From JBBDWZ01 sp050732575 (GTDB taxonomy: Bacteria > Gemmatimonadota > Gemmatimonadetes > Longimicrobiales > RSA9): a DNA stretch of 64,000 nt. The notes under the pieces are model-generated. The model saw nothing but the letters and a program-made list of their open reading frames with translations. It did no database searches and was not told the DNA's origin. The translations under genes were made by a program, and so were the position numbers. This document shows positions 1 to 8,605 of this stretch, piece after piece (the first letter of the stretch is position 1; each line of letters starts with the position of its first letter). Location: the NCBI GenBank assembly GCA_050732575.1, contig JBOHRF010000001.1, forward strand, positions 1 to 64,000. The letters run 5' to 3'.

Positions 1-21
1 GGATGCGTGTTGACAGCGCCG

Positions 22-924
22 CTAACTCAGAAATGGGGAGAGACACTCGAGCACGGCCGTTGGTGTCTCCCAGTTCGGCGAATGACCCGCGCCGGGAATG
101 ATGCGCAACGTTGCCCCCGGCACAAGGTCCGCCGCTCTCTGCGCATGACGCAGCGGAAGGAAGCGGTCACGCGCTCCCCAAACAATCAGTAGCCGGGATC
201 TCAGCTGACGCAGTTCATGGTCACTCAATACTTCCCGCTGCCCGCGCAGATCGGCAAACATGGAGAAACCCAGGCCCAGTAGCGTTCGATGCGTGGCCGC
301 TGCTGATTGATAGAGATACTCGATCAAGGCACTGCGCTCAGCCCGGGGAAGACTGCCCGGGTCGGCCAACATGAGCCGGTTCAACTGCCAGCGAATGCCC
401 GGTCGGCTGGGCCGCAGAGCGGCCGCCGCCAACGGCCCCAGGCACGCCAGGCGCAGAGCTCTGGGTAGTTCCCGACCGAGTCCCACGCTATCGATGAGTA
501 CCAGCGCGCGCACCCGCTCAGGCACATGCTGCGCCAGGCGCAGCGCAACCAGACCACCAAACGAGGTCGCCACTACTACACAGTTTCTGATTTCTGTCGC
601 ATCCAACCAACACTCGATCAACTGCGCCACGCAAACGCCCAGCGGTTCGCGCGGGTTGATGGCAGGCGAGAAACCGAAGCCGGGCAGGTCGAGCGCGAAT
701 ACGCGCTGCTGCTGGGCAAGCGGACCGAGCAGCCGAAACCAGTTGGCGGCGCCGCCCGTTGCACCGTGCAGCAATACGAGTGGCGGGCCGGCGCCCAGCT
801 CGAGATGATGCAGGGTCGCGCCTTGCACGTGGACTATTCGACTCTGCGCAGCGACGCCGCCCAGAGCGAGCAGGCGCTCCATGGCCAGCCGAAGATCCGA
901 TGCGACCGGAAGATGTTTAGTCAT
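22..924 (-). CDS. alpha/beta-hydrolase fold protein
   Basis: A 300-residue alpha/beta hydrolase of unknown substrate, probably cytoplasmic since no signal peptide is visible. The oxyanion-hole segment HGATGG lies at residues 53-58. The predicted catalytic triad is Ser121 in the nucleophile elbow ATSFGG, Asp253 in WGARDRF and His281 in GAGHSP. The elbow has Ala where most family members have the first Gly of GxSxG, which is tolerated in some esterases and C-C hydrolases. A cap region fills about residues 145-235. It is the last gene of the minus-strand run and follows the small zinc-ribbon gene after 85 bases containing a strong hairpin. Hydrolase, esterase or haloperoxidase-like activity cannot be told apart from sequence. 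Confidence 0.85.
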   Translation of the reverse strand: MTKHLPVASDLRLAMERLLALGGVAAQSRIVHVQGATLHHLELGAGPPLVLLHGATGGAANWFRLLGPLAQQQRVFALDLPGFGFSPAINPREPLGVCVAQLIECWLDATEIRNCVVVATSFGGLVALRLAQHVPERVRALVLIDSVGLGRELPRALRLACLGPLAAAALRPSRPGIRWQLNRLMLADPGSLPRAERSALIEYLYQSAAATHRTLLGLGFSMFADLRGQREVLSDHELRQLRSRLLIVWGARDRFLPLRHAQRAADLVPGATLRIIPGAGHSPNWETPTAVLECLSPFLS

Positions 925-939
925 TTCCCTGAATGAGAA

Positions 940-971
940 GCGGCCATGACGCTGATTCGCATCATGGCCGC
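940..971 (-). terminator. hairpin between zinc-ribbon gene and hydrolase gene
   Basis: Perfect 10-bp inverted repeat GCGGCCATGA / TCATGGCCGC with a 12-base loop, placed between the stop of the zinc-ribbon gene and the start of the hydrolase gene. Read on the minus strand it is followed by TTCTCATT, a poor U-tract, so it is either a weak intrinsic terminator or attenuator, or an operator-like palindrome. Confidence 0.45.
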
Positions 972-1009
972 TCGCTTGCCACTTGTTCGAGCCCAGTCAG
1001 GCTCGGCCA

Positions 1010-1210
1010 TCAGGCGCGCTCCGGTGCCTCTGCTACTTGAACGGAGAAGCGCACTGAATCGTGCCCGCGCGGTGACACAGTGAGCGATGTCTTGCAGTAG
1101 GAGCAATCGATCATGCGCGCATTCTCCGCCGCGCCCATCTCGACGTCCTCACGATGGCCGCACACGGGACAGCGGTAAGTCCCGTAAAGTTGTTCGCCTT
1201 GAATGGCCAT
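1010..1210 (-). CDS. small zinc-ribbon protein
   Basis: A 66-residue protein with two CxxC knuckles, Cys14-Pro-Val-Cys17 and Cys36-Ser-Tyr-Cys39, spaced 18 residues apart as in rubredoxin-like or zinc-ribbon folds that bind one Zn2+. The remaining sequence is short and polar and shows no other domain. It lies 171 bases downstream of the GAPDH gene and has a candidate promoter with an inverted repeat of its own, so it may be regulated separately. The function is unknown; a nucleic-acid or protein-binding adaptor is the usual guess for this architecture. Confidence 0.7.
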   Translation of the reverse strand: MAIQGEQLYGTYRCPVCGHREDVEMGAAENARMIDCSYCKTSLTVSPRGHDSVRFSVQVAEAPERA

Positions 1211-1302
1211 CTCGCCTCCAGCGCCGGGGGGGCCGAGCGTCGCCTAGCGCCAGATACGTGCCAGTTGACGTCGGATTGGCAATATGGGCCATGCAACCAA
1301 AG

Positions 1303-1339
1303 GGTATAGCGTCCCTGCCAAGCGGTCAATCCTTGACCG
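1303..1339 (-). promoter_or_regulatory. candidate promoter with overlapping inverted repeat, upstream of zinc-ribbon gene
   Basis: On the minus strand a TTGACC -35 box (1324-1329) and TATACC -10 box (1303-1308) are separated by 15 bases, a little short of the optimum. The -35 box is one arm of a perfect 7-3-7 inverted repeat, CGGTCAA-TCC-TTGACCG (1323-1339), positioned as a repressor operator would be. The rest of the 171-base gap shows nothing else clear. Confidence 0.4.
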
Positions 1340-1381
1340 GTCACGTTCAATCAAATGCGCTGACAAACAAAGGGTGAAGAC

Positions 1382-2389
1382 TCAGAGCGTCCTGGCCAGA
1401 AATGCCACCAGGTCTACGCAGCGCACGGAGTAACCCCACTCGTTATCGTACCAGGCAATGACCTTGACCATGCGATCGGTGATGGCGAACGTGGACAGCA
1501 AGTCGATGATGGCACTCGCCGGATGCCCGATGTAGTCCACGCTAACGAGTGGTTCTTCCGAAACGGCCAGGATGCCGGCCAGTGCACCGCCGGCCGCCTC
1601 GCGGAAGGCGTTGTTCACGGTGTCCACTGTCACATCCTGATCCAGTTCGGCCGTCAGATCCACCAGCGAGACGTCCGCGGTTGGAACGCGCATGGCAATG
1701 CCGTCGATCAGGCCTTTGACTTCGGGGATGACCAGAGCGGTGGCCTTGGCCGCGCCCGTGGTGGTCGGGATGATGGAGAGCGCGGCTGCGCGCGCACGGC
1801 GCAAGTCCTTGTGCGGCAGATCGAGAATCTGCTGGTCGTTCGTATACGAGTGAATGGTGGTCATGAGGCCGCGCCGGAAACCAAACCGATCGCGCAGCAC
1901 TTTCACCACCGGAGTCAGGCAGTTCGTGGTGCAACTGGCATTGCTGATAATGTGATGTGTGGTCGGGTCATACTTGTTCTCGTTGACACCCATCACCACC
2001 GTGATGTCTTCACCCTTGGCCGGTGCCGTGATGATCACCTTGCGCGCGCCCGCCGTGATGTGCTTGGATGCGTCTTCCTTGGACGTGAACCGGCCGGTTG
2101 CTTCCAGCACGATGTCCACGCCCAGATCCTGCCACGGCAATCGCGCCGGATCCTTTTCGGAAAACACTTTGACCGTGTCGCCATCCACGGTCAGTCCAGC
2201 GCTGGCGGCCGCCACGGCGCCCGGATATTTGCCGTGCACCGAGTCATACTTGAGTAGATGAGCCAGGGTTTTGTTGTCGGTGAGGTCGTTAACGGCAACG
2301 AAATCGATCCTGGCTTTGTTCTTCTTGGCCGCTCTCAGAATGTTTCGGCCGATTCGGCCAAATCCATTGATGGCAACACGCGTGGCCAT
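1382..2389 (-). CDS. gap: glyceraldehyde-3-phosphate dehydrogenase, type I
   Basis: Glycolytic and gluconeogenic NAD-dependent GAPDH of normal length (335 residues). The Rossmann motif GFGRIGRN spans residues 9-16 and Asp35 in VAVND marks preference for NAD over NADP. The active-site segment SNASCTTN gives nucleophile Cys153, and His180 in TTIHSYT is the catalytic base. The WYDNEWGYS signature is near the C-terminus. The gene begins 4 bases after comF, and its GGAG ribosome-binding site (8 bases before ATG) overlaps the comF stop codon, so the two are translationally linked. No phosphoglycerate kinase gene follows in the window. Confidence 0.98.
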   Translation of the reverse strand: MATRVAINGFGRIGRNILRAAKKNKARIDFVAVNDLTDNKTLAHLLKYDSVHGKYPGAVAAASAGLTVDGDTVKVFSEKDPARLPWQDLGVDIVLEATGRFTSKEDASKHITAGARKVIITAPAKGEDITVVMGVNENKYDPTTHHIISNASCTTNCLTPVVKVLRDRFGFRRGLMTTIHSYTNDQQILDLPHKDLRRARAAALSIIPTTTGAAKATALVIPEVKGLIDGIAMRVPTADVSLVDLTAELDQDVTVDTVNNAFREAAGGALAGILAVSEEPLVSVDYIGHPASAIIDLLSTFAITDRMVKVIAWYDNEWGYSVRCVDLVAFLARTL

Positions 2390-2393
2390 TTTC

Positions 2394-3149
2394 CTAGCTC
2401 CCGGTCAGGCGCCGCGCGTCAAATGCGCGAGCGAACGTCAGTACGGAAACGCAGCGGGCACCACCCGCCACCAGCGTTTTGGCGCATTCTGCAGACGTTG
2501 CGCCAGTCGTCAGGACGTCATCAATGAGCAAAACATGCTCACCCGCAATGTCGCCCGAAGTTCCAGACAGGCGGAATGCGCCCGCCACGTTAGCGGCCCG
2601 TTCCAGAGGCTGCAAGGCAGTCTGAGTTTTGGCCGTGCGATCGCGCCGTAGCAAACAACGCAGTTGCAGCCCAGCCAAATGCGCATACTCTTTCGCCAGC
2701 AGCTCGGCCTGATTGTAGCCACGCGCGCGCCGGCGCGCGGCGCTGGTGGGCACAGGCACCACCACGCGCACCTCCTCGTGTGCTTCACGGGGCAGGCCAA
2801 CTTGCATCATTCGCTCCGCCATCGGCCCGGCCAAAGCGCGCCAGCCGCCATACTTGAGTTGGTGCACGATGCGGTCGGCCGGTGCCATCATCAGGCAGGC
2901 AGAACGGGCGCTGCGCAGAGCGGCGGGCCAACCTGAACATTGACCGCAGACTACGGCCGGCGAGGCACCCGTGCGCAGTAACGAAGCGCCACAGCGGGCG
3001 CAGCATGGCATTGGCATTGATCGCAAACGGGACCTGCAGCGCCGGCAAATCAGACGCGCACTATCCCCGGCATCGAGCGAGGCATCGCAGGCCAGGCACA
3101 TGGGTGCGAGCAGAAGATCGAGCAAAGCCGATAGCGATTTGCCAGACAT
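2394..3149 (-). CDS. comF: ComF family amidophosphoribosyltransferase-like protein
   Basis: A 251-residue ComF/GntX-type protein. The N-terminus carries zinc-finger cysteines (CLAC at 18-21, CRRC at 35-38, further Cys at 50, 53, 68 and 71). The C-terminal half is a type I phosphoribosyltransferase with RGYNQAELLA (143-152) and the PRPP-binding loop VLLIDDVLTTGAT (206-218). In naturally competent bacteria ComF acts in the cytoplasm on incoming single-stranded DNA. The ATG at 3149 is chosen because the 103 codons upstream in this frame lie inside aroE in another frame and do not resemble ComF. No other competence genes lie nearby. Confidence 0.9.
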   Translation of the reverse strand: MSGKSLSALLDLLLAPMCLACDASLDAGDSARLICRRCRSRLRSMPMPCCARCGASLLRTGASPAVVCGQCSGWPAALRSARSACLMMAPADRIVHQLKYGGWRALAGPMAERMMQVGLPREAHEEVRVVVPVPTSAARRRARGYNQAELLAKEYAHLAGLQLRCLLRRDRTAKTQTALQPLERAANVAGAFRLSGTSGDIAGEHVLLIDDVLTTGATSAECAKTLVAGGARCVSVLTFARAFDARRLTGS

Positions 3150-3195
3150 GGCCGACGGTAGCGCACAAAGACGGGCACAGCCATGCGAATTGCGG

Positions 3196-4029
3196 TCAGC
3201 GCACCGCGGCACCCATGAGGGCTCGCCGCATGGCGTCCACGGGCGCATCGTGCGGCCACCAGCGGGAGAACGCCGCAGCCGCCTGGTACAACAGCATCTG
3301 CTTGCCGTCGGTGGCCGCCAGCCCGGCAGTTCGGGCAGAACGCACCCAGGCTGTATCGTCCGGATGGTAGACCAGATCGAAAACCGCGGTATCCGGCCGC
3401 AGCCCGGCGATGGGGTACGGCAGCGGGTCGTGCTCGTGCAATCCAAGCGGAGTGGCATTGATGATCACATCGAATGCCGGGGCTCCAGCCGAGGCCAGCT
3501 CGAGGAGAGTTGCTGAGTCGTTCACGATACTGTTCAGCAACCGCGCCCGCTCGGGCGAGCGCGAGTGGACGGAGATGTGTGAAGCGCTCAACGCGACCAG
3601 CCCGGCAACTACCGCGCGCGCCGCGCCACCGGATCCGAGCAGCAGGACGTGCGCGCCTTTGATGTCTCCCAACCACTGTTGCATGGCGCGACTGAACCCT
3701 TCCACATCCGTATTGTCACCGCAGACCTGTCCGTTCTCCAGCCAGTAGGTGTTGCAGGCTCTGGTGCGCTGCACCGCTGTGGTGGCTCGTTCTACAACGG
3801 TTGCTGCACGTTCCTTATGCGGAATCGTGATGTTGCCGCCGCCACCTGCGCGCGCGATTGCGGCGAGCAGGCATGGGCAGTCCCCGGCATCACAGCGGAG
3901 AGCGAGGTAAACGCCGTCCAGGTCGAGCGCGCGCAACGCCGCGTTGTGCAGCAGGGGCGAAAGGGAATGCGCTACCGGATCACCCAAGAGCGCAAACAAG
4001 CGGGTATGAGCCGTTGCGCTCCGGGTCAC
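3196..4029 (-). CDS. aroE: shikimate dehydrogenase
   Basis: Shikimate 5-dehydrogenase (277 residues), the NADPH-dependent step from 3-dehydroshikimate to shikimate in aromatic amino acid synthesis. The substrate site HSLSP is at 21-25, with catalytic Lys72 in NITIPHK and Asp108 in GDNTDVEG. The nucleotide-binding glycine loop GSGGAARA is at 132-139. The C-terminal GKQMLLYQAAAAF helix typical of AroE is present. The start codon overlaps the upstream phosphatase stop by four bases (ATGA). It sits in a run of unrelated housekeeping genes; no other shikimate gene is adjacent. Confidence 0.96.
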   Translation of the reverse strand: MTRSATAHTRLFALLGDPVAHSLSPLLHNAALRALDLDGVYLALRCDAGDCPCLLAAIARAGGGGNITIPHKERAATVVERATTAVQRTRACNTYWLENGQVCGDNTDVEGFSRAMQQWLGDIKGAHVLLLGSGGAARAVVAGLVALSASHISVHSRSPERARLLNSIVNDSATLLELASAGAPAFDVIINATPLGLHEHDPLPYPIAGLRPDTAVFDLVYHPDDTAWVRSARTAGLAATDGKQMLLYQAAAAFSRWWPHDAPVDAMRRALMGAAVR

Positions 4030-4538
4030 GGGGCCAGGATGGGCTCCAGACGAGACAACAAACCGGTAACTGCCCTGGTCAGCTGCTGGTATGTATCGCG
4101 GTAGTTGTCGATGTCGCCGCCGAATGGATCCACGATGGCCGAACCCACGGCGCCGGCATCCAGAAAGTCAGTAACGAGCGCGCTCTTCTCGCCACCCCCC
4201 ATCTCGGCCACGTCCGACAAATGGGAAGGTCCCATGCCCAGAACCAGATCCGCCCAGGCCACCAGCTCGGGCGTCAGGGTCTGGCTCGAGTGTGCATCGA
4301 GATCGAGTCCATGTTCGCGAGCCACCAGCAGCGCGCCCTGCGAAGCGGGTGCACCGGTCACGGTCGCGCTGCCGGCCGACTGCACGCGCACATGCGTCCA
4401 GGCACGTTGCGCAACCGCATGGCGCGCGATGGCAGCAGCCAACGGGCTGCGGCACGTGTTACCCGTGCACACGAAGAGCAGATTGTACGTGGTGGGGCGG
4501 GCGTCTTCTCGACGAGACGACTCAGGTTCGAAGGTCAT
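4026..4538 (-). CDS. low-molecular-weight protein phosphatase, YwlE (protein-arginine phosphatase) type
   Basis: A 170-residue LMW-PTP family phosphatase. The P-loop CTGNTCRS has nucleophile Cys24 and Arg30, and the general acid is Asp137 in DPFGG. The fifth P-loop residue is Thr28. In Bacillus YwlE the matching Thr11 gives phosphoarginine specificity, whereas tyrosine phosphatases have Ile (CLGNICRS). The sequence therefore points to protein-arginine phosphatase activity, though no McsB kinase gene is in the window. The gene overlaps tsaC by 17 bases and aroE by 4; a tsaC-ywlE pairing is also seen in Firmicutes. About 17 N-terminal residues precede the core fold. Confidence 0.85.
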   Translation of the reverse strand: MTFEPESSRREDARPTTYNLLFVCTGNTCRSPLAAAIARHAVAQRAWTHVRVQSAGSATVTGAPASQGALLVAREHGLDLDAHSSQTLTPELVAWADLVLGMGPSHLSDVAEMGGGEKSALVTDFLDAGAVGSAIVDPFGGDIDNYRDTYQQLTRAVTGLLSRLEPILAP

Positions 4539-5169
4539 GTACGTGGCGTTTCAACGTCTCGACCGGAATTGCACCGCTGCGCACAAGGCGCGGCGGTTCA
4601 ACGGAACAATCCACCAGTGTGGAAGGCAGCGACGATTTCAACACTCCACCATCCAGCACGAGAAAGGTAGCAGCTACCTTCAGGTTCGTCAGCAACTCGC
4701 ACACGTGCGCGATATCCAGAGCGGGCATCTCGCCCGTCAGGTTGGCACTGGTTGATGTGATAGGCGCGCCGTACGTCAGCAACAACCGCCGAATTCCCGG
4801 ATGAGATGTAAAGCGAATGGCCACCGTTAAGTTGGCACCGAGTACCAGTCTCGGATAGGCGCCCGTGTGCAATCCGAGCGCCAGTGTGAGGGGCCCGGGC
4901 CAGAAGGCCGCGGCCAGTGTGAGCGCCGCTTCTGTCCACGCCAGGCCCGGCACCTGAGCCGGGTCCGCGATCAACAACAGGAAGGACTTGTCTGGCCTCT
5001 CGCCCTTCAGTTCGGCCAGCGCCTCGAGGGCAGCCGGTTCCAGGGCACAACCGAAGCTATACACGGTCTCTGTCGGATAGGCCAGCAGACCTCCTGTTCT
5101 CAGGTGCTGAATCACGGGAAGGACCGCGCGCTCCTGCTCGGCTCTCGTGCGGAAAGGAAGGATGGTCAT
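4522..5169 (-). CDS. tsaC: L-threonylcarbamoyladenylate synthase (YrdC/Sua5 domain)
   Basis: A 215-residue single YrdC-domain protein that makes threonylcarbamoyl-AMP from threonine, bicarbonate and ATP, the first step of the t6A37 modification of ANN-decoding tRNAs. Visible family motifs are PTETVYSFGC (32-41), the KGERPDKSF segment that corresponds to KxRPxxKP, FWPGPLTLAL and the STSANLTG loop. It lacks the extra C-terminal Sua5 domain, so it is of short TsaC length. It overlaps ispD by four bases upstream and the phosphatase gene by 17 bases downstream. Confidence 0.92.
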   Translation of the reverse strand: MTILPFRTRAEQERAVLPVIQHLRTGGLLAYPTETVYSFGCALEPAALEALAELKGERPDKSFLLLIADPAQVPGLAWTEAALTLAAAFWPGPLTLALGLHTGAYPRLVLGANLTVAIRFTSHPGIRRLLLTYGAPITSTSANLTGEMPALDIAHVCELLTNLKVAATFLVLDGGVLKSSLPSTLVDCSVEPPRLVRSGAIPVETLKRHVHDLRT

Positions 5170-5840
5170 GGGCGCCGGGCCAGCAGAACTTCGGCCAGCT
5201 GAACATCGGCCGGCACCGTGATCTTCAGATTGTCCGGATCACCCGCTACTACCCGCACCACCCCGCCGTAACGGACGACCATCGCCGCGTCATCGGTGGC
5301 GGGCAGGTCGTCTTGCAGAGCCCGTCGATGTGCGGCCTCAATGAGTGAACGCGGGAAAGCCTGCGGCGTTTGCGCGTGCCAGAGCACGGCACGATCAGGG
5401 GTCTGCACGATGTGCTCTCGATCGTCGACCACATGAATGGTATCGCGCGCGGGCAATGCCGCGATCGCGCCGGCACCCAAGCGGGCCACCGCAATCACGC
5501 GCTGGATCAAGTCGGTGGTCACCAGTGGGCGTGCAGCATCATGGATCACGATGAGTTGTGCGTCAGCAGCCAGTGCTTCAATGCCAGCCCGCACCGAATC
5601 GCGGCGTTCGGCGCCACCGGGCACCAGGTGCACGCGTGCATGCCGCAACCACGCGGGTGGCCGAGCCAGCATTGCAGCAGGCAGAGCAATCACGATCTGG
5701 CGTACATCATCGATGGCCAGAAATGGCTCGAGCACTCGTTGCAGCAGGGGCACACCCGCGATTTCCAGCTCGGCCTTGGCCTGGCCGCCCATGCGTCGGC
5801 CCGCGCCCCCAGCTGGAATCACAACGCCCACGTCTTTCAT
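5166..5840 (-). CDS. ispD: 2-C-methyl-D-erythritol 4-phosphate cytidylyltransferase
   Basis: IspD (224 residues) of the MEP isoprenoid pathway, joining CTP and methylerythritol 4-phosphate to give CDP-ME. The nucleotide-binding start PAGGAGRRMGG (9-19) departs slightly from the usual PAAGxGxRM with Gly in place of the second Ala, and Lys22 follows. Also visible are HDAARP, WHAQTPQAF, ATDDAAMV and GDPDNLKIT, all family hallmarks. No IspF domain is fused. ATGA overlaps bind it to radA upstream and tsaC downstream. Confidence 0.94.
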   Translation of the reverse strand: MKDVGVVIPAGGAGRRMGGQAKAELEIAGVPLLQRVLEPFLAIDDVRQIVIALPAAMLARPPAWLRHARVHLVPGGAERRDSVRAGIEALAADAQLIVIHDAARPLVTTDLIQRVIAVARLGAGAIAALPARDTIHVVDDREHIVQTPDRAVLWHAQTPQAFPRSLIEAAHRRALQDDLPATDDAAMVVRYGGVVRVVAGDPDNLKITVPADVQLAEVLLARRP

Positions 5841-7207
5841 GGGCCAATGCGCTCGATCAGCGAACGAAGGTCGGGTGTGGGCAACAGCACCAACTGCCCG
5901 AAGTCACCTGCTGGCCGCGTTCGACCTGGCACGTGCGCGCGGCGGAAGCCCATGCGTGCAACTTCCGCGAGCCGCCGTTCGAGCTGACTGACCGTGCGAA
6001 TTTCACCACCCAATCCCAGCTCGCCAAGAAATGCGTCCTGCGCGGGTAGTGGCTGATCTCGGCTGGCAGATACCAGAGCGGCCGCCACCGCGCAGTCCGC
6101 CGCGGGCTCAGCGGCCCGCACGCCACCGACCACGTTGAGAAACACATCGAGTTGGCCGAATGGGATTCCCGCTCTTCGCTCGAGCACGGCCAATAACAAC
6201 GCCAGTCGTTGCCGATCGAATCCATTGGCTACCCGCTGTGCCGCACCGTAGCTGGCCTGAGTGCAAAGCGCCTGGACTTCCACCAGCAATGGGCGAGACC
6301 CTTCTACCAACACGGCTACGGCACTGCCGCTGCTGTGCTCCGACCGCTCGCCCAGGAATAGCTCGGACGGATGGGCCACCGGTGTGAGCCCCGTGGCGCT
6401 CATGCGGAAAACACCGATTTCATCGACACTGCCAAAACGATTCTTGCTGGCCCGCACGATGCGATGATCGAGACGGGCGCTACCCTCGAAGAGCAGCACG
6501 GTGTCCACGATGTGCTCGAGCGTGCGGGGCCCCGCGACTACGCCGTCCTTGGTCACGTGTCCGATCACCCATACCGCGGTTCCGCTTTGTTTGGCTTCCC
6601 GTTGCAAGCGCGCTGCGCATTCGCGTACCTGTGCCACGCTGCCCGGTGCAGAGTCGAGATCGCGCGTGAACACGGTTTGGATGGAATCGATGATCACTAC
6701 GGAAGGTCGCGCCGTAGCCAGCGCGTTCAAGACGAGATCCAGGTCCGTCTCGGCCAGAAAGGTCACATCATCGGCCGCTACCTCGAGCCGATCCGCGCGC
6801 ACGCGGATTTGTGCAGCCGATTCCTCGCCGCTCACATAAAGGGTGGTGAGCGCCCCAGCCTCGAGTTTCCCCGCCACCTGCAAGAGCAGTGTGCTCTTGC
6901 CAATGCCTGGCTCGCCGCCCAGCAACACCAGCGAACCCGGCACGATCCCGCCGCCCAGTACGAAATCCAGCTCATCCAGACCCGTACTCCAGCGGCGCGT
7001 GGCCTGCCGTTCCACGGCGCGCAAGCGGATGGGCGCGCTGTGGCTGCGATCGGCCGGCGGTCCGCCTGAACGCGCGGCTCTGGCGCGCGGCGCGGCTGGC
7101 TCCTCCGCGAGTGTGTTCCAGGCGTGACAGGCCGGGCACTGCCCCTGCCAGCGCGGCGTTTCATTGCCGCACTCAGTGCAGAAGAAGGCCGTGCTCTGCC
7201 GCGCCAT
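5837..7207 (-). CDS. radA: DNA repair protein RadA (Sms)
   Basis: RadA (456 residues), a DnaB-like branch-migration ATPase helping RecA-mediated recombination. The N-terminal C4 zinc finger uses Cys10, Cys13, Cys24 and Cys27. Walker A is GEPGIGKST (98-106), the RadA-specific KNRFG motif is at 255-259, and the C-terminal third is the Lon-protease-like domain (from about residue 280), which in RadA is non-proteolytic. It begins 12 bases after dnaB, so the two helicase-family genes form one unit. A family-typical length argues for an intact gene. Confidence 0.97.
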   Translation of the reverse strand: MARQSTAFFCTECGNETPRWQGQCPACHAWNTLAEEPAAPRARAARSGGPPADRSHSAPIRLRAVERQATRRWSTGLDELDFVLGGGIVPGSLVLLGGEPGIGKSTLLLQVAGKLEAGALTTLYVSGEESAAQIRVRADRLEVAADDVTFLAETDLDLVLNALATARPSVVIIDSIQTVFTRDLDSAPGSVAQVRECAARLQREAKQSGTAVWVIGHVTKDGVVAGPRTLEHIVDTVLLFEGSARLDHRIVRASKNRFGSVDEIGVFRMSATGLTPVAHPSELFLGERSEHSSGSAVAVLVEGSRPLLVEVQALCTQASYGAAQRVANGFDRQRLALLLAVLERRAGIPFGQLDVFLNVVGGVRAAEPAADCAVAAALVSASRDQPLPAQDAFLGELGLGGEIRTVSQLERRLAEVARMGFRRAHVPGRTRPAGDFGQLVLLPTPDLRSLIERIGP

Positions 7208-7219
7208 GAACGATTGCGA

Positions 7220-8605
7220 TCAGGGAGATGCCTGGTTTGTGAACGACTCGAAGCGCGTGGATTCTCTACGGAAGTACAGTCTGACCGTGCCAGTCGGACC
7301 ATTGCGTTGCTTGCCGATAATCAACTCGGCTTGCCCCTGCAGATCCTTCTCCTGCACTTCACTCGGCGTAAGGTAGTACTCGGGACGGTACAGGAACATA
7401 ACCAGATCGGCATCCTGCTCCAGCGAACCGGACTCGCGCAGATCGGAGAGTTGGGGACGGTGATCGGCCCGCTGCTCGGGTGCACGCGACAGCTGCGACA
7501 GGGCCAGGATGGGTACACCCAACTCCTTGGACAACGCTTTCAAACCACGGCTGATGGCACTGACTTCCTGCTGCCGATTCTCTGCTTGTTGAGCGCTCCC
7601 TTGCATGAGTTGGATATAGTCGATGATGATCATGCCCAGCTCCGGCTGCTCGGCTTTCAGTCGGCGCGCTTTGGCCCGCATCTCGAGGACACTGAGCGTA
7701 CCCGAATCATCGATCCAGATGGGTGCCGTATTCAGATGGCCGGCCGCTTGCGCAAGGCGCACATAGTCGTCGTCCGTCAACCGACCGCGCAGCAGTCGGC
7801 CCAGATCGACCAATGCCTCCGAGCAGAGCATACGTTGCACCAGCTGCTCTTTGGACATTTCCAGCGAGAACACGGCCACCGGCACCTGATGCGAAATGGC
7901 CGCGTGCAGAGCCACACCCGTGACCAGCGATGTTTTGCCCATGCTCGGGCGCGCGGCCACGATGATCAGATCGCCCTTTTGAAAACCGCCCGTCAGTTCA
8001 TCCAGATCGTAAAAGCCGGTGGGCACACCTGTGATGCCGCCTTTTGCGGCCTGCAGCTGCTCGATCCGCTCGAACGTGGGATAGAGAATCTTCTTGATCC
8101 AGATGAAGCCTGTGCGATCATGAGACTGCGCCACCTCAAAAATGTGCTGCTCCGCTTCATCCAGAACTTGCTCGACCGTGCGCTCACCCGGCTCGTACGA
8201 ATCGCGAATGATTTGGGATGAGGCTTCGATCAAGCGCCGCAGCAATGCCCGCTCGCGCACAATGCGCGCGTGATACTCGATGTTGGCGGCGGTCGGCACT
8301 GCATCCAGCAACTCCGCCAGGTACGGCATGCCGCCTACGGAATCCAGCTCTTCCGTTTTTTGCAGCTCTTCCCGCAGTGTGACCGGATCCACCACCTGAC
8401 CGCGTGTGAACAGACGCGCCATGCAGCGGAAGATGCGACGGTTGGCCTCGCGATAGAACATCGTGTCATCCACGATCTCAATCGCTTTGGCCACGGCATC
8501 ACCGTCGATCAGCATGCCGCCCAGCACGCTGATTTCCGCCTCCGATGCGTAGGGCGGCTGACGATCCGCCGTCATGGGCGCAAACGTCAATTCAATGCTG
8601 CTCAT
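7220..8605 (-). CDS. dnaB: replicative DNA helicase DnaB
   Basis: DnaB (461 residues), the hexameric fork helicase. The N-terminal primase-interacting domain (about 15-120) starts with the typical SEAEISVLGGML. The RecA-like domain has Walker A ARPSMGKT (218-225), Walker B-like MIIIDYIQLM, and the C-terminal DLRESGSLEQDAD and IGKQRNGPTGTV motifs. No intein is present. The ATG at 8605 is preferred because AGGTG lies just upstream; Met11 is an alternative without a visible ribosome-binding site. It overlaps the glycosylase gene by 14 bases and precedes radA. Confidence 0.97.
   Translation of the reverse strand: MSSIELTFAPMTADRQPPYASEAEISVLGGMLIDGDAVAKAIEIVDDTMFYREANRRIFRCMARLFTRGQVVDPVTLREELQKTEELDSVGGMPYLAELLDAVPTAANIEYHARIVRERALLRRLIEASSQIIRDSYEPGERTVEQVLDEAEQHIFEVAQSHDRTGFIWIKKILYPTFERIEQLQAAKGGITGVPTGFYDLDELTGGFQKGDLIIVAARPSMGKTSLVTGVALHAAISHQVPVAVFSLEMSKEQLVQRMLCSEALVDLGRLLRGRLTDDDYVRLAQAAGHLNTAPIWIDDSGTLSVLEMRAKARRLKAEQPELGMIIIDYIQLMQGSAQQAENRQQEVSAISRGLKALSKELGVPILALSQLSRAPEQRADHRPQLSDLRESGSLEQDADLVMFLYRPEYYLTPSEVQEKDLQGQAELIIGKQRNGPTGTVRLYFRRESTRFESFTNQASP

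Noticed and set aside
7124..8221. 365-residue plus-strand reading frame
   Set aside because: It lies entirely opposite dnaB and the end of radA, both with complete family motifs.
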